Shown one piece after another: positions 54,061-62,447 of a stretch of DNA of 64,000 bases. Each line of letters starts with the position of its first letter. The stretch's first letter is position 1. The notes under the pieces were generated by a model, which was given only the letters and a program-made list of their open reading frames with translations, did not search any database and had not been told where the DNA came from. This DNA is from Anaerophaga thermohalophila DSM 12881 (GTDB taxonomy: Bacteria; Bacteroidota; Bacteroidia; Bacteroidales; Marinilabiliaceae), in contig NZ_AEWI01000018.1 in assembly GCF_000191885.1 (NCBI RefSeq), positions 1 to 64,000 of the forward strand. The letters are read 5' to 3'. The position numbers were made by a program, and so were the translations under genes.

Positions 54061-56205
54061 CTAATTATTTCTGATCAGCAATAATCCCCCAATCAATAAA
54101 GCCATTCCAAACAAGTATCCTGTATTTACGAGGCCGGTATAAGGTACAAAAAATATAGCAGTCATAAAAGAGCCCAAAGCACCACCGGTAACATCGGCAA
54201 TATAAGTAATGGCCGCTCCGCTCTGAACACTTCCTTTATGCAAAGAGAGGCCGGAAACAAAAATACCTCCTCCCAACATAGCCATTCCAAACAAAATGAT
54301 TAAAACCACCACGGGAAAAACCATCCGGTTGGCCATACTGTCAATTACCGGAACGGCCGCTATGCTTAAAATGGCCATCATTATCAACATAACAGGGAAA
54401 TAACGGGCCCGAAAAAAGAGTACATTTCTGTTGCCCAACATAGCACCCAGTGCCAGCCCTGCCATAAATAAAGAAAACAAGACCCCTGTAGCCCGGTACA
54501 AATCGCCCATAACCAACTGCCAAAGCAGCAAAATAACAACTTGCATTCCTCCAAGCACTATGCCGGCCAAAAAAACCCCTTTCGTACTTCTCCTGAAAAT
54601 TATTAGTCCGATTATCAACAAAATTCCCAGAACGACTGCAAACCATCCAATTCTGACATCCCAGAAATTCCCCATTTCCATAATAGCCATCCGGAACAAA
54701 ACCGGTTTTATACGCGTATTTACCGGTGCATCCTCAGCTATAACAGACTTTACATCTTCAGCTTGTCCTTTCAGTATTGATTCCGGGAAATAGTCTTCAT
54801 TCAAAAAGCTGTTTTGTGCAACAGTTTCTTTGTGATACGACCACCATCCGCTGGTTAGCTTTTTATCCGATGCAATAAAAAAGACTTTCTCCCCTGCCCA
54901 AATCCGGATAAACGGAAAAACTTCGCTGATTGTACTATTCATTATTCTCAGGATACCTTTCATGGCATCCGACCAGTAAGGTGCATAAGAGAGGCCTCCT
55001 GTTGCCATCAACCCGCCCTGGTTCATATTTCTTTTCACCATCTTAAAAAAATCGACGGTATAGAACCTGGTAGAAGCCAAATCTTCAGGAACACCGCCTC
55101 CAATCAGAATCACATCATAGCCGCTTGTCTGTTTTTTACGGTTCAGATAATTTAACGGGTCATCGTGTATAAAATGAATCCGTTCGGAGTCTTCATCATC
55201 ATCAGACAATATTTGCATCTCGAGGTCAATCCTTGCTTTGTCGGGAGAAAGAAAATCAATCTGCAAAGAATCATATTTTAAAGCTTCGGACAAAAGGCCG
55301 GGGCCGGCATTAATGAACAAAAGACGCCCGGGACGAGGATGCAACAATAAAGCCGGGTGCAAAAGCACTTCGCGCTCACCCGGTAACAATTTATCAGAAA
55401 AGAACCGTCCATTGCCAAAAAAATCTGTCTTACCGTCCCTTTCAAGAACATCAATTGTCCCATAAGGGGAAAAATAAGTTTTTTTTATGGTGGCATCATG
55501 CACGCTTTCACGTGCAAAGCGATACTGGGGGAGTACGTTCAATATCACTAAAGCCACAATCCCTGAAAAGATGAGGACCTTTGAAAAGGTTGTTCTGACA
55601 GGCGCAAAAAGAAAAACAGCCACCAAAAAATTTACAAACAACAGAAAAGAAAGTGCTGAGAAGGCATTTAACCACAAACCGGCTGCCAGATAAAAAAGAA
55701 CACCGGAAATCAGACTTCCCAATTGTTCAGAGATGTAAATGCTTTCTGTCTGACGCTCATGAGATACATCGCTTAATACCGCAGAAAACCAGGTAAACAT
55801 CATCCCTGAGGGAAAACAAAACACAAAAGTTATAAGAGAAGTAGTAATCAGCCATTGAGAAAGACCGGGCGCAATACCGCCGGGAACAAGCCAACCTTTG
55901 GCAATATAGAGCAACAAAAGCGCCACATAAGCAGACGTACCTGCAAGCAGAGGAAACAAACCTGAGTACTGCCGGCTGAAACTCCTGAAGTACCGGGCTA
56001 CAAACGCACCCGCGCCGGTAAACAACATCCAGAACGACAGGAAGACACCAACTATCAACTCATTTACAGAATACAACGACGTCAGTTCGCGAAGCAGAAT
56101 AACCTGCACCAGAAGCATGGTGAAGCCACTGACAAAAATAGCAAGCCGCCCTTTCAGCATGAACGAAGGCGGCTTTGAGAAAAACTTATTATTAATGTTC
56201 CTCAT
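54061..56205 (-). CDS. Polytopic membrane protein with degenerate spermidine-synthase-like domain
   Basis: A 714-residue protein: about seven membrane helices (15-235), a soluble Rossmann domain (about 240-480), then about six or seven further helices (495-710). The soluble part aligns in outline with spermidine synthases, but key motifs are changed. The GGGDGG loop reads NAGPGL near 300, and the catalytic DxxDP-type motif reads IGGGVPED near 370. Polyamine synthesis is therefore doubtful. Membrane spermidine-synthase-like proteins of this sort are common in bacteria and unassigned. It sits between the AmrS-like gene (26 bases) and the Memo-AMMECR1 fusion (78 bases), suggesting a shared role in transport or modification. 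Confidence 0.75.
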   Translation of the reverse strand: MRNINNKFFSKPPSFMLKGRLAIFVSGFTMLLVQVILLRELTSLYSVNELIVGVFLSFWMLFTGAGAFVARYFRSFSRQYSGLFPLLAGTSAYVALLLLYIAKGWLVPGGIAPGLSQWLITTSLITFVFCFPSGMMFTWFSAVLSDVSHERQTESIYISEQLGSLISGVLFYLAAGLWLNAFSALSFLLFVNFLVAVFLFAPVRTTFSKVLIFSGIVALVILNVLPQYRFARESVHDATIKKTYFSPYGTIDVLERDGKTDFFGNGRFFSDKLLPGEREVLLHPALLLHPRPGRLLFINAGPGLLSEALKYDSLQIDFLSPDKARIDLEMQILSDDDEDSERIHFIHDDPLNYLNRKKQTSGYDVILIGGGVPEDLASTRFYTVDFFKMVKRNMNQGGLMATGGLSYAPYWSDAMKGILRIMNSTISEVFPFIRIWAGEKVFFIASDKKLTSGWWSYHKETVAQNSFLNEDYFPESILKGQAEDVKSVIAEDAPVNTRIKPVLFRMAIMEMGNFWDVRIGWFAVVLGILLIIGLIIFRRSTKGVFLAGIVLGGMQVVILLLWQLVMGDLYRATGVLFSLFMAGLALGAMLGNRNVLFFRARYFPVMLIMMAILSIAAVPVIDSMANRMVFPVVVLIILFGMAMLGGGIFVSGLSLHKGSVQSGAAITYIADVTGGALGSFMTAIFFVPYTGLVNTGYLFGMALLIGGLLLIRNN

Positions 56206-56283
56206 TGTAATGAAAAGTTGTATTTCATGTATCTGTTCAGAAAGTGCCGGTTGCTAGGCTTGCAAGGCCGCCAAAAAAGGCAT

Positions 56284-57849
56284 TTACTTTTCCCCGAAAA
56301 CAAGTGCTTCATAAACATAAATATTAGCATCTTTCCAACCATCCCATCCGAGGCCGGCCTTATCGCGGGCACAATGCCCCAGGAACTCTTCACGTCCCCA
56401 TCCTGTTTTCAGGGCCACCTGTGGAAGAAATGTGCCGCTGCGGCCATCCTTTTCCACAACAATTCCATGCTTTCCCGGGATAATCTCACTTATATCATCA
56501 ATTCTTCGCAAAGGTGTAAGAACAGAAATTTCAATGGTTATCTCATCTACCTCATCGGGTGTCACCGGAAGAAACCTCGGATCATTGAGAGCCGCAGAAG
56601 CCGTCATCCTGTCTACCACCTTCCACAAAGGAACAGAAGAACCAAAATTACCAATGCAGCCTCTCAACTTACCATCTTTATACAAAGAAACAAAAGCGCC
56701 GGCACCGACTTTCAAAGCCCCGGAAATTTCACCCTCAGGTTCGCGGGGACTTTTCCCTCTTACCACTAAATTTAAAGTCTGACGAGCCCTCTTCAACAAC
56801 CAGTTTTTTTCTTCTTCATTCAAAGAAAAACCGTCATCATCATTTTTTGTTTCCTTCTTTCGGAAAACAGCAATAGCATTATAGCCAACAACGCGTGACG
56901 CATCACCATAACGGGAATCACCGGAATTTTTATACCCGATATGACGAAAATCCAGGTTGTTATTATCTTGCGTAATATATAAAAGTGTCAAAACCGAAGT
57001 CCATCCGCAAAGACTCGTAGCCAATCCCTCAATTCCAAGCTTTCTGTTTTCCTCAAGTGTTTTCAGCAACAAACGCGGATCATTTTTAAGAATGGCTTCT
57101 GCCGTTTTTTTATCAACCTCTTTGGCATCCTCATATCCCGGATAATGTGAAAAGTCGGTGCTGATTACAAACAAATTACCCGGCTTAAAATATGGTTTCA
57201 GCACCTCAGCCGTCTTTTCGGCACCCGATGCATCCTGGGGGCCCATAACAACAGGAATCAGCTTAAACGGCTTTTTGAGATGGTACTGCAAAAAGGGTAA
57301 CTGAACTTCCAGCGAATGCTCTTCTATATGCGGCGCTGTGTTGTCAGAAATAACAGAAGAACTTTCAACGAGTTTCTCAGCCAGTTCTCTGTTCACCTCC
57401 ACTCTTCCAAGCGGCGTTAAATAATCACCCTTTGTATATACAGATGCCCCGTTAAAAGCAATTCTATGACTTGATCCGATTAAAAAAACATTTTCATAAC
57501 CGGTATCTTCCGGTATCTGGTTAAATCCTGAAGCTGCTACACCGCCCGAATAAACGTATCCCGCATGAGGGACAATCAGTGCTGCTACTTCTCCATCACA
57601 AACGGGCGATTTGGCCCGTTCGAACAATGAACTCAGGTGCTCCTCCAGAGAAGCCGAATCTCCTTCGTAAAACATTCCTGCTACTGCCGGTACTCTGTCT
57701 TTTACTTCCATAGCATTTCGGTTTTGGGCTGATGAAAATGAAGTGAATGTTACCAATAAAATTACAAACATCATCTCCTTCAGATTTTTACTGAAGAAAC
57801 AAACAGACGAGTTTCGTTGCCTTTGAGTCGATGTTGTGCATCCAGACAT
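56284..57849 (-). CDS. AmmeMemoRadiSam fusion: Memo (AmrB) plus AMMECR1 (AmrA), secreted
   Basis: A 521-residue fusion. The Memo domain (about 52-325) keeps its putative metal residues: His95 in PHAGYVYSG, His128 in GSSHRI, His174/His178 in HIEEHSLEVQLPF, and Cys281 in SLCGWTS. The AMMECR1 domain (about 340-518) has LRGCIGNFG near 404 and DPRFLPVTPDEVDEITIEIS. Ahead of them is a hydrophobic stretch MMFVILLVTFTSFSSAQ (26-42) that looks like a signal peptide. M26 (57774) is an alternative start, giving a shorter leader. The two domains are separate genes in many genomes; the fusion shows that they work together. Confidence 0.85.
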   Translation of the reverse strand: MSGCTTSTQRQRNSSVCFFSKNLKEMMFVILLVTFTSFSSAQNRNAMEVKDRVPAVAGMFYEGDSASLEEHLSSLFERAKSPVCDGEVAALIVPHAGYVYSGGVAASGFNQIPEDTGYENVFLIGSSHRIAFNGASVYTKGDYLTPLGRVEVNRELAEKLVESSSVISDNTAPHIEEHSLEVQLPFLQYHLKKPFKLIPVVMGPQDASGAEKTAEVLKPYFKPGNLFVISTDFSHYPGYEDAKEVDKKTAEAILKNDPRLLLKTLEENRKLGIEGLATSLCGWTSVLTLLYITQDNNNLDFRHIGYKNSGDSRYGDASRVVGYNAIAVFRKKETKNDDDGFSLNEEEKNWLLKRARQTLNLVVRGKSPREPEGEISGALKVGAGAFVSLYKDGKLRGCIGNFGSSVPLWKVVDRMTASAALNDPRFLPVTPDEVDEITIEISVLTPLRRIDDISEIIPGKHGIVVEKDGRSGTFLPQVALKTGWGREEFLGHCARDKAGLGWDGWKDANIYVYEALVFGEK

Positions 57850-57940
57850 GAATATCCGTTTTGTTTAATCTAAAATCATGCAATCAGTTTAAAGTTACAA
57901 ACATAAATTTCAGTCTCAAAAAAAATCGTACATTAATCAT

Positions 57941-58084
57941 TGAGTGCAGTCTAAAAAGCCTTTTGACCCCTAAATCCCCTAAAGGGGACTTTTTCAAACT
58001 GCTGATTTTTAGCAGTTCCCCTTTAGGGGTCAGGGGTAAAAATGTTAAAAATCAGCAGTTTGAAGGCTTTTTATACTACACTCA
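57941..58084. repeat. Repeat family A, copy 4 (144 bp)
   Basis: Left end TGAGTGCAGTCTAAAAAGCC, right end GGCTTTTTATACTACACTCA; the same length and nearly the same sequence as the 14397 copy. It lies in the 57850-58273 gap between the divergent Memo-AMMECR1 gene and tRNA-Lys, with no gene in the rest. Confidence 0.9.
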
Positions 58085-58219
58085 ACCTTGATATTCTGTA
58101 CTTTAACAAACAAACCTCTATATGCACAAACAATTGGTTTGCATCGTATTGCAAAAGTTTGACGGAGTATTATTAAAAGCAATAAAACATTTTTTAACGA
58201 CAATTTTCCGAAATAATCC

Positions 58220-58250
58220 TTGCGAGTTCGAAAAGAACCCCCTATTTTTG
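58220..58250 (+). promoter_or_regulatory. Bacteroidetes-type promoter of tRNA-Lys
   Basis: TTG at 58220-58222, 20 bases, then TATTTTTG at 58243-58250 (TAnnTTTG). The same spacing as at miaB. Transcription would start near 58257, about 17 bases before the mature tRNA. Confidence 0.7.
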
Positions 58251-58273
58251 CACCGCGTTTGAGAGAAACGAAT

Positions 58274-58346
58274 GACTCAGTAGCTCAGTTGGTAGAGCAC
58301 GTCCCTTTTAAGGATGGGGTCCAGGGTTCGAATCCCTGCTGGGTCA
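58274..58346 (+). tRNA. tRNA-Lys (anticodon UUU)
   Basis: A 73-base cloverleaf. Acceptor stem GACTCAG pairs with CTGGGTC (one G-U), D arm GCTCAGTTGGTAGAGC, anticodon loop CTTTTAA with TTT at 58307-58309, T arm CAGGGTTCGAATCCCTG. The discriminator base is A and CCA is not encoded. A promoter lies upstream and a terminator 30 bases downstream, so it is a single-gene transcript. Confidence 0.97.
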
Positions 58347-58373
58347 CAAAAAATTTCAATCTCATTGAATCAG

Positions 58374-58404
58374 AAAACCTCAATTAACAGTTGAGGTTTT
58401 TTTT
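58374..58404 (+). terminator. Intrinsic terminator of tRNA-Lys
   Basis: Stem AACCTCAA against TTGAGGTT with a short TTAACAG-type loop, followed by a T-run of eight. Confidence 0.85.
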
Positions 58405-58420
58405 GTCCAAATTTCTTCCC

Positions 58421-58562
58421 TGAGTACGGTCTAAAAAGCATCTTTGTTGCCAAACTCGTTGTTGTTTTAAATTTTTGCATCCTCATTAACAACAAGTTAA
58501 CTCCGGTACAAGAATTTAAAACGCCTTGATTTTGACAAAAATATGCTTTTTATACTGCACTC
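58421..58562. repeat. Repeat family B, copy 3 (142 bp)
   Basis: Left end TGAGTACGGTCTAAAAAGC, right end GCTTTTTATACTGCACTC, with the full family B interior in the same orientation as the 12159 copy. Confidence 0.88.
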
Positions 58563-59076
58563 TTCCCTCCTTTTTTCAAGATTCACAGAAACTGGTAATT
58601 TCAGTATCTGACTATTACACAAATTCTTGAAATCTGATTAGGTTTTAATGCTTTCGCACAAGACATTTTGTCAGTTTATCCCTTTCCGATTATGGCATAA
58701 TACGCTGTATCCTCCATCTTGTTTTGGATAAAATCCTGAAATGGCCTGCAATTTGTTAATAAATTATCAGTATTTCCTTTTTTATTTTCCTTCCTCAATT
58801 AGTTTTAGTTCTTGTGATTTTTAGATATAAGTATCCGCCAGTCAGAAGTAATAGATTTTGCAGGAAAGAATTTTTCAGTTTGTTCCGAAAATTCTCCTGA
58901 TAAGCAAACATCTGATTCTGTATAATAAATGATTGATATATAGTTTTTTGTAACTTGAATTAGATGGAAGAAATTTAGTTATTAGTTTTTAGTTATTAGT
59001 TTTTAGTTTTTAGTCATTCAGCCAGTACCGGGATATTGTAGGTACTGACAAACTCAAAAAACTAAAATATGATATC
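58563..59076. other. Non-coding leader region with TTAGTTATTAG low-complexity repeats
   Basis: No gene is seen. At 58976-59013 there is a run of TTAGTTATTAGTTTTTAG units with 6- and 12-base periodicity. No dispersed family A-E copy and no clear promoter box was found before the glycosyltransferase at 59077. Confidence 0.6.
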
Positions 59077-61320
59077 ATGAAAATTGCATTTATCGGAACT
59101 TATCCACCACGGCAATGTGGTATAGGCACATTTACCAATAACCTGGTGAAGGCCATTCATGCAAATACCGAAAACAAAAAAATAAGTGACACGGCAATGG
59201 TGGTAGCCATTAATGAAGATGGCAGTCAATACGAATATCCGGAAGAAGTCAAGCATGTCATCCGGCAAAACCACCAGAGGGATTATATCAATGCGGCCAA
59301 AGTAATAAATTACAGCGATGCGGGAGTTTGCATCCTGGAACATGAATTTGGAATTTTCGGGGGTGATGACGGCGTCTATATTCTACCCCTTCTTCACAGA
59401 CTCGAAGTACCGCTTATTGTAACTTTTCATACGGTACTAAAAGATCCCTCTTACACTCAGCGATCAATCGTTCAGGAAATTGGCAAAAAAGCGGCCCGCG
59501 TAGTTGTGATGAGCCGGAGGGCAGTAGAGTTCCTTGAAGATATTTATCACATCCCAAAGGAAAAAATAACACTTATAGAGCACGGAGTTCCCGAATTCGA
59601 TAAAATATCACGAAAAGCCGCCAAAGAGAAACACGGGCTGGAAAACCGGAAAGTATTGCTCACCTTTGGTCTGTTAAGCCGGAACAAAGGTATTGAGACC
59701 GTTTTGAATGCATTGCCTCCGGTGGTAAAGAACCATCCTAACTTATTATATATTGTTTTAGGGGCTACGCATCCATCGGTTTTGAAACATTCGGGTGACG
59801 AATACCGAAACTACTTAAAAAGGCTGGTGAAAAGCCTCGGCCTCGAAAAAAATGTCTTCTTCAATAATGAATTTGTTACCGAGGCCAAACTTTTCGAATA
59901 CCTTACTGCCAGCGATATTTACATCACACCCTACCTGAGTGAAGCACAAATTACCAGCGGAACTCTTTCGTATGCAGTAGGAGCAGGTTGTGCAGTGGTT
60001 TCAACACCCTACTGGCACGCGCAGGAGCTATTAGACAATGGCAGGGGACGACTTTTTGGCTTCAAAAATTCGGATGAGTTATCCAATGTGCTTTTAGAAC
60101 TGCTCGACGATGATGACAAAATGGTGGCTTTGCGCGAAAAAGCGTTCGAGTACGGGAAAAAGATACGCTGGCCAAAAATCGGCAAACAATACCTCTACCT
60201 GGCAGAGTACGTATTTGACAATTGGGATAAAGAACCTGAACCCGAAAAACTGGCCATCGATGTTTCACTGATGCCTTCCTATAATCTGTCGCATATAAAA
60301 AGGCTTACCGATGATACCGGAATTGTTCAGCATGCGAAATACGGAATCCCTAATCTGAAAGAAGGATATTGCATGGACGACAATGCCCGTGCACTCATTA
60401 TGGCACTGATGGCCTGGCGGCAAAATAAAGATAAAGACGCATTATCCCTGATGCCGATATACCTGAGCTTCATTCACTATATGCAGCGCGAAAACGGCAA
60501 CTTCAGAAATTTTCTGAGCTTTAGCCGTCAGTTTCTGGACGAATATGGTTCCGACGATTCTTTTGGAAGAACCATCTGGGCGCTCGGGTACCTGATACGA
60601 TTTGCACCCAATGATGCTTTTAAGCAAATTGGTCGCGAAATATTTTTCAACTCTGCCCCTCATTTCGAGAATGTCGAATCCATCAGAGGGGCGGCTAATA
60701 CCATAATCGGCATAAGTTATTATCTAAAAGACGCCCAGAACGATGAAGGGATGGTAAAAATCCTGAAAAAACTGGCAGAAAAACTAACCCTTGCTTACCA
60801 CACCGTATCTTCAGATGACTGGCAGTGGTTCGAAGACCAGATGACTTACGACAATGCCATATTACCGCTGGCTCTCTTTGCTGCCTTTGAAGTGACGGGA
60901 ATTGAGGAGTATTTTGACATAGCTGTGAAAACCACCCGTTTCCTGGAAAGCATTGTTTTCAAGTCGGGATTCCTGACACCTGTTGGAAACCAGGGCTGGT
61001 ACCAGCGCGGAGGAAGAGTTCCCGAATTCGACCAGCAATCCATAGATGTTATGGCAATGGTGTTGCTGTATTATCAGATTTTCCAGATAACCAAGGAAAA
61101 GAGTTATATTGAAAAGATGTTTACCAGTTATCTTTGGTTTCTGGGAGAAAACTCGCTACGTTTACCACTTTTCGACCACGAAACTCAGGGGTGTTGCGAC
61201 GGACTTGAATCACAAGGTGTCAATCGCAATCAGGGTGCAGAAAGCACACTGGCATACTGGATTTCGCACCTGACTGTACTGGCAGCTCAGGAAAAAGAAC
61301 ATATTTTCGAAAATCTCTGA
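59077..61320 (+). CDS. GT4 glycosyltransferase fused to a probable alpha/alpha-barrel domain
   Basis: A 747-residue two-domain protein. Residues about 1-385 are a GT-B glycosyltransferase of family 4: FIGTYPPRQCGIGTFTNNLV at the start, LLTFGLLSRNKGIETVLNAL in the middle and YLSEAQITSGTLSYAVGAG as the donor-site region. From about 395 on, the protein is helical with repeated hairpins (GYCMDDNARALIMALMAW, DSFGRTIWALGYLIRF, GAANTIIGISYYL, QSIDVMAMVLLYYQIF), which looks like a six-hairpin glycosidase-type or scaffold domain. It is the first of three sugar genes; 14 bases separate it from the GH130 gene. Confidence 0.75.
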   Translation: MKIAFIGTYPPRQCGIGTFTNNLVKAIHANTENKKISDTAMVVAINEDGSQYEYPEEVKHVIRQNHQRDYINAAKVINYSDAGVCILEHEFGIFGGDDGVYILPLLHRLEVPLIVTFHTVLKDPSYTQRSIVQEIGKKAARVVVMSRRAVEFLEDIYHIPKEKITLIEHGVPEFDKISRKAAKEKHGLENRKVLLTFGLLSRNKGIETVLNALPPVVKNHPNLLYIVLGATHPSVLKHSGDEYRNYLKRLVKSLGLEKNVFFNNEFVTEAKLFEYLTASDIYITPYLSEAQITSGTLSYAVGAGCAVVSTPYWHAQELLDNGRGRLFGFKNSDELSNVLLELLDDDDKMVALREKAFEYGKKIRWPKIGKQYLYLAEYVFDNWDKEPEPEKLAIDVSLMPSYNLSHIKRLTDDTGIVQHAKYGIPNLKEGYCMDDNARALIMALMAWRQNKDKDALSLMPIYLSFIHYMQRENGNFRNFLSFSRQFLDEYGSDDSFGRTIWALGYLIRFAPNDAFKQIGREIFFNSAPHFENVESIRGAANTIIGISYYLKDAQNDEGMVKILKKLAEKLTLAYHTVSSDDWQWFEDQMTYDNAILPLALFAAFEVTGIEEYFDIAVKTTRFLESIVFKSGFLTPVGNQGWYQRGGRVPEFDQQSIDVMAMVLLYYQIFQITKEKSYIEKMFTSYLWFLGENSLRLPLFDHETQGCCDGLESQGVNRNQGAESTLAYWISHLTVLAAQEKEHIFENL

Positions 61321-61334
61321 AAAAGTTTTATACT

Positions 61335-62261
61335 ATGCTGATTACACGTTATCAATATAATCCCATACTAACCAAAGAAGACATTCCCTATCCGGTGAGT
61401 ACAGTCCATAACGCCGGCATCACAAAATACAGGGATGAATACATCATGCTTTTCCGTTCGCATAAAATGAACGGTCGAAGCATCCTTGGCCTGGCCAGAA
61501 GTATCGACGGCTACCACTGGAAAGCTGAAGAGCACCCGTTTATGGAGCCGGCCAAAAAGGGAATCTTTGCTGAATATGAGGAGTATGGAGTTGAAGACCC
61601 TCGCATCACTTTTATCGACGGAGTATACCTCATCACCTACTCTGCCTATTCCCGTCACGGCGTGCGTGTCGGCCTGGCAAAAACGCGTGACTGGAATAGT
61701 GTGGAACGCTTTTCTCTCATTACCGAAGCCGATTACCGGAACGTGGTCATTTTCCCTGACAAATTCAACGGCTTGTATGCCAGGCTGGACAGACCACACA
61801 GCGAAATAAGCCCGTGGTCTGTCTGGATCAGCTATTCACCGGACCTCCGCTACTGGGGCGATTCGAAACTTATTATGCGCCCGGTGCAATATCATTGGGA
61901 TGAGATGAAAATTGGCCCAGGAGCACCACCCATAAAAACAGAAAAAGGATGGCTTAATATCTATCACGGTGTCTACCCCACGATGGACGGAAGCGTTTAT
62001 CGTCTGGGGGTTGCATTGCATGATTTGAATGACCCGTCAAAGATCATCGGCGTAGGCGACGACTGGATATTGCAACCCGAAGAACCCTATGAACTTACCG
62101 GTTATGTTCATAATGTGGTGTTCACCTGTGGCGCCGTCCCTGAAAACGACGGTACACTGAAGATATACTGGGGAGCTGCCGACAGTGTTATGTGTGTTGG
62201 TACAGCAAAAACCGAAGACCTGGTGAATCTTTGCCTTACCAATAGCCGATCGGCAGTTTAA
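61335..62261 (+). CDS. GH130-family glycoside phosphorylase or hydrolase
   Basis: A 308-residue five-bladed propeller enzyme. GVEDPRITFIDGVYLITYSA (near residue 84) holds the conserved catalytic Asp, and IGPGAPPIKTEKGWLNIYHG is the usual later motif. NAGITKYRDEYIMLFRSH and the DRPHS segment are also normal. GH130 enzymes act on beta-mannosides, most often by phosphorolysis; phosphorylase versus hydrolase type cannot be decided by eye. Placed between two GT4 genes, it may recycle or trim a mannose-containing product made by them. Confidence 0.85.
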   Translation: MLITRYQYNPILTKEDIPYPVSTVHNAGITKYRDEYIMLFRSHKMNGRSILGLARSIDGYHWKAEEHPFMEPAKKGIFAEYEEYGVEDPRITFIDGVYLITYSAYSRHGVRVGLAKTRDWNSVERFSLITEADYRNVVIFPDKFNGLYARLDRPHSEISPWSVWISYSPDLRYWGDSKLIMRPVQYHWDEMKIGPGAPPIKTEKGWLNIYHGVYPTMDGSVYRLGVALHDLNDPSKIIGVGDDWILQPEEPYELTGYVHNVVFTCGAVPENDGTLKIYWGAADSVMCVGTAKTEDLVNLCLTNSRSAV

Positions 62262-62447
62262 ACAGGATGCACTGAAAAACGCAAGACATTTTGATTCAGT
62301 AATGCAATTGTTCAGTAGATTTTTAAATATGAGGATGGAAATAAGCCAGCACCAGAAAGCTAAAATTGCAGCAGTTTTATGGTTCGCAACGTCTCACAAT
62401 AGAATAGCCTGGAAATCTGATATATCTGTAGTGAAAAAACAACAAAA

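Noticed and set aside
56222-56285. Third copy of repeat family E
   Set aside because: CTGTTCAGAAAGTGCC and GGCATTTAC resemble its ends, but the match is too weak to call.
57861-58091. 76-residue open frame containing PKGDFFKLL
   Set aside because: It is a translation of the family A repeat at 57941-58084.
58976-59013. Possible CRISPR-like or satellite array of TTAGTTATTAG
   Set aside because: Units of 6-12 bases without spacers; simple low-complexity sequence.
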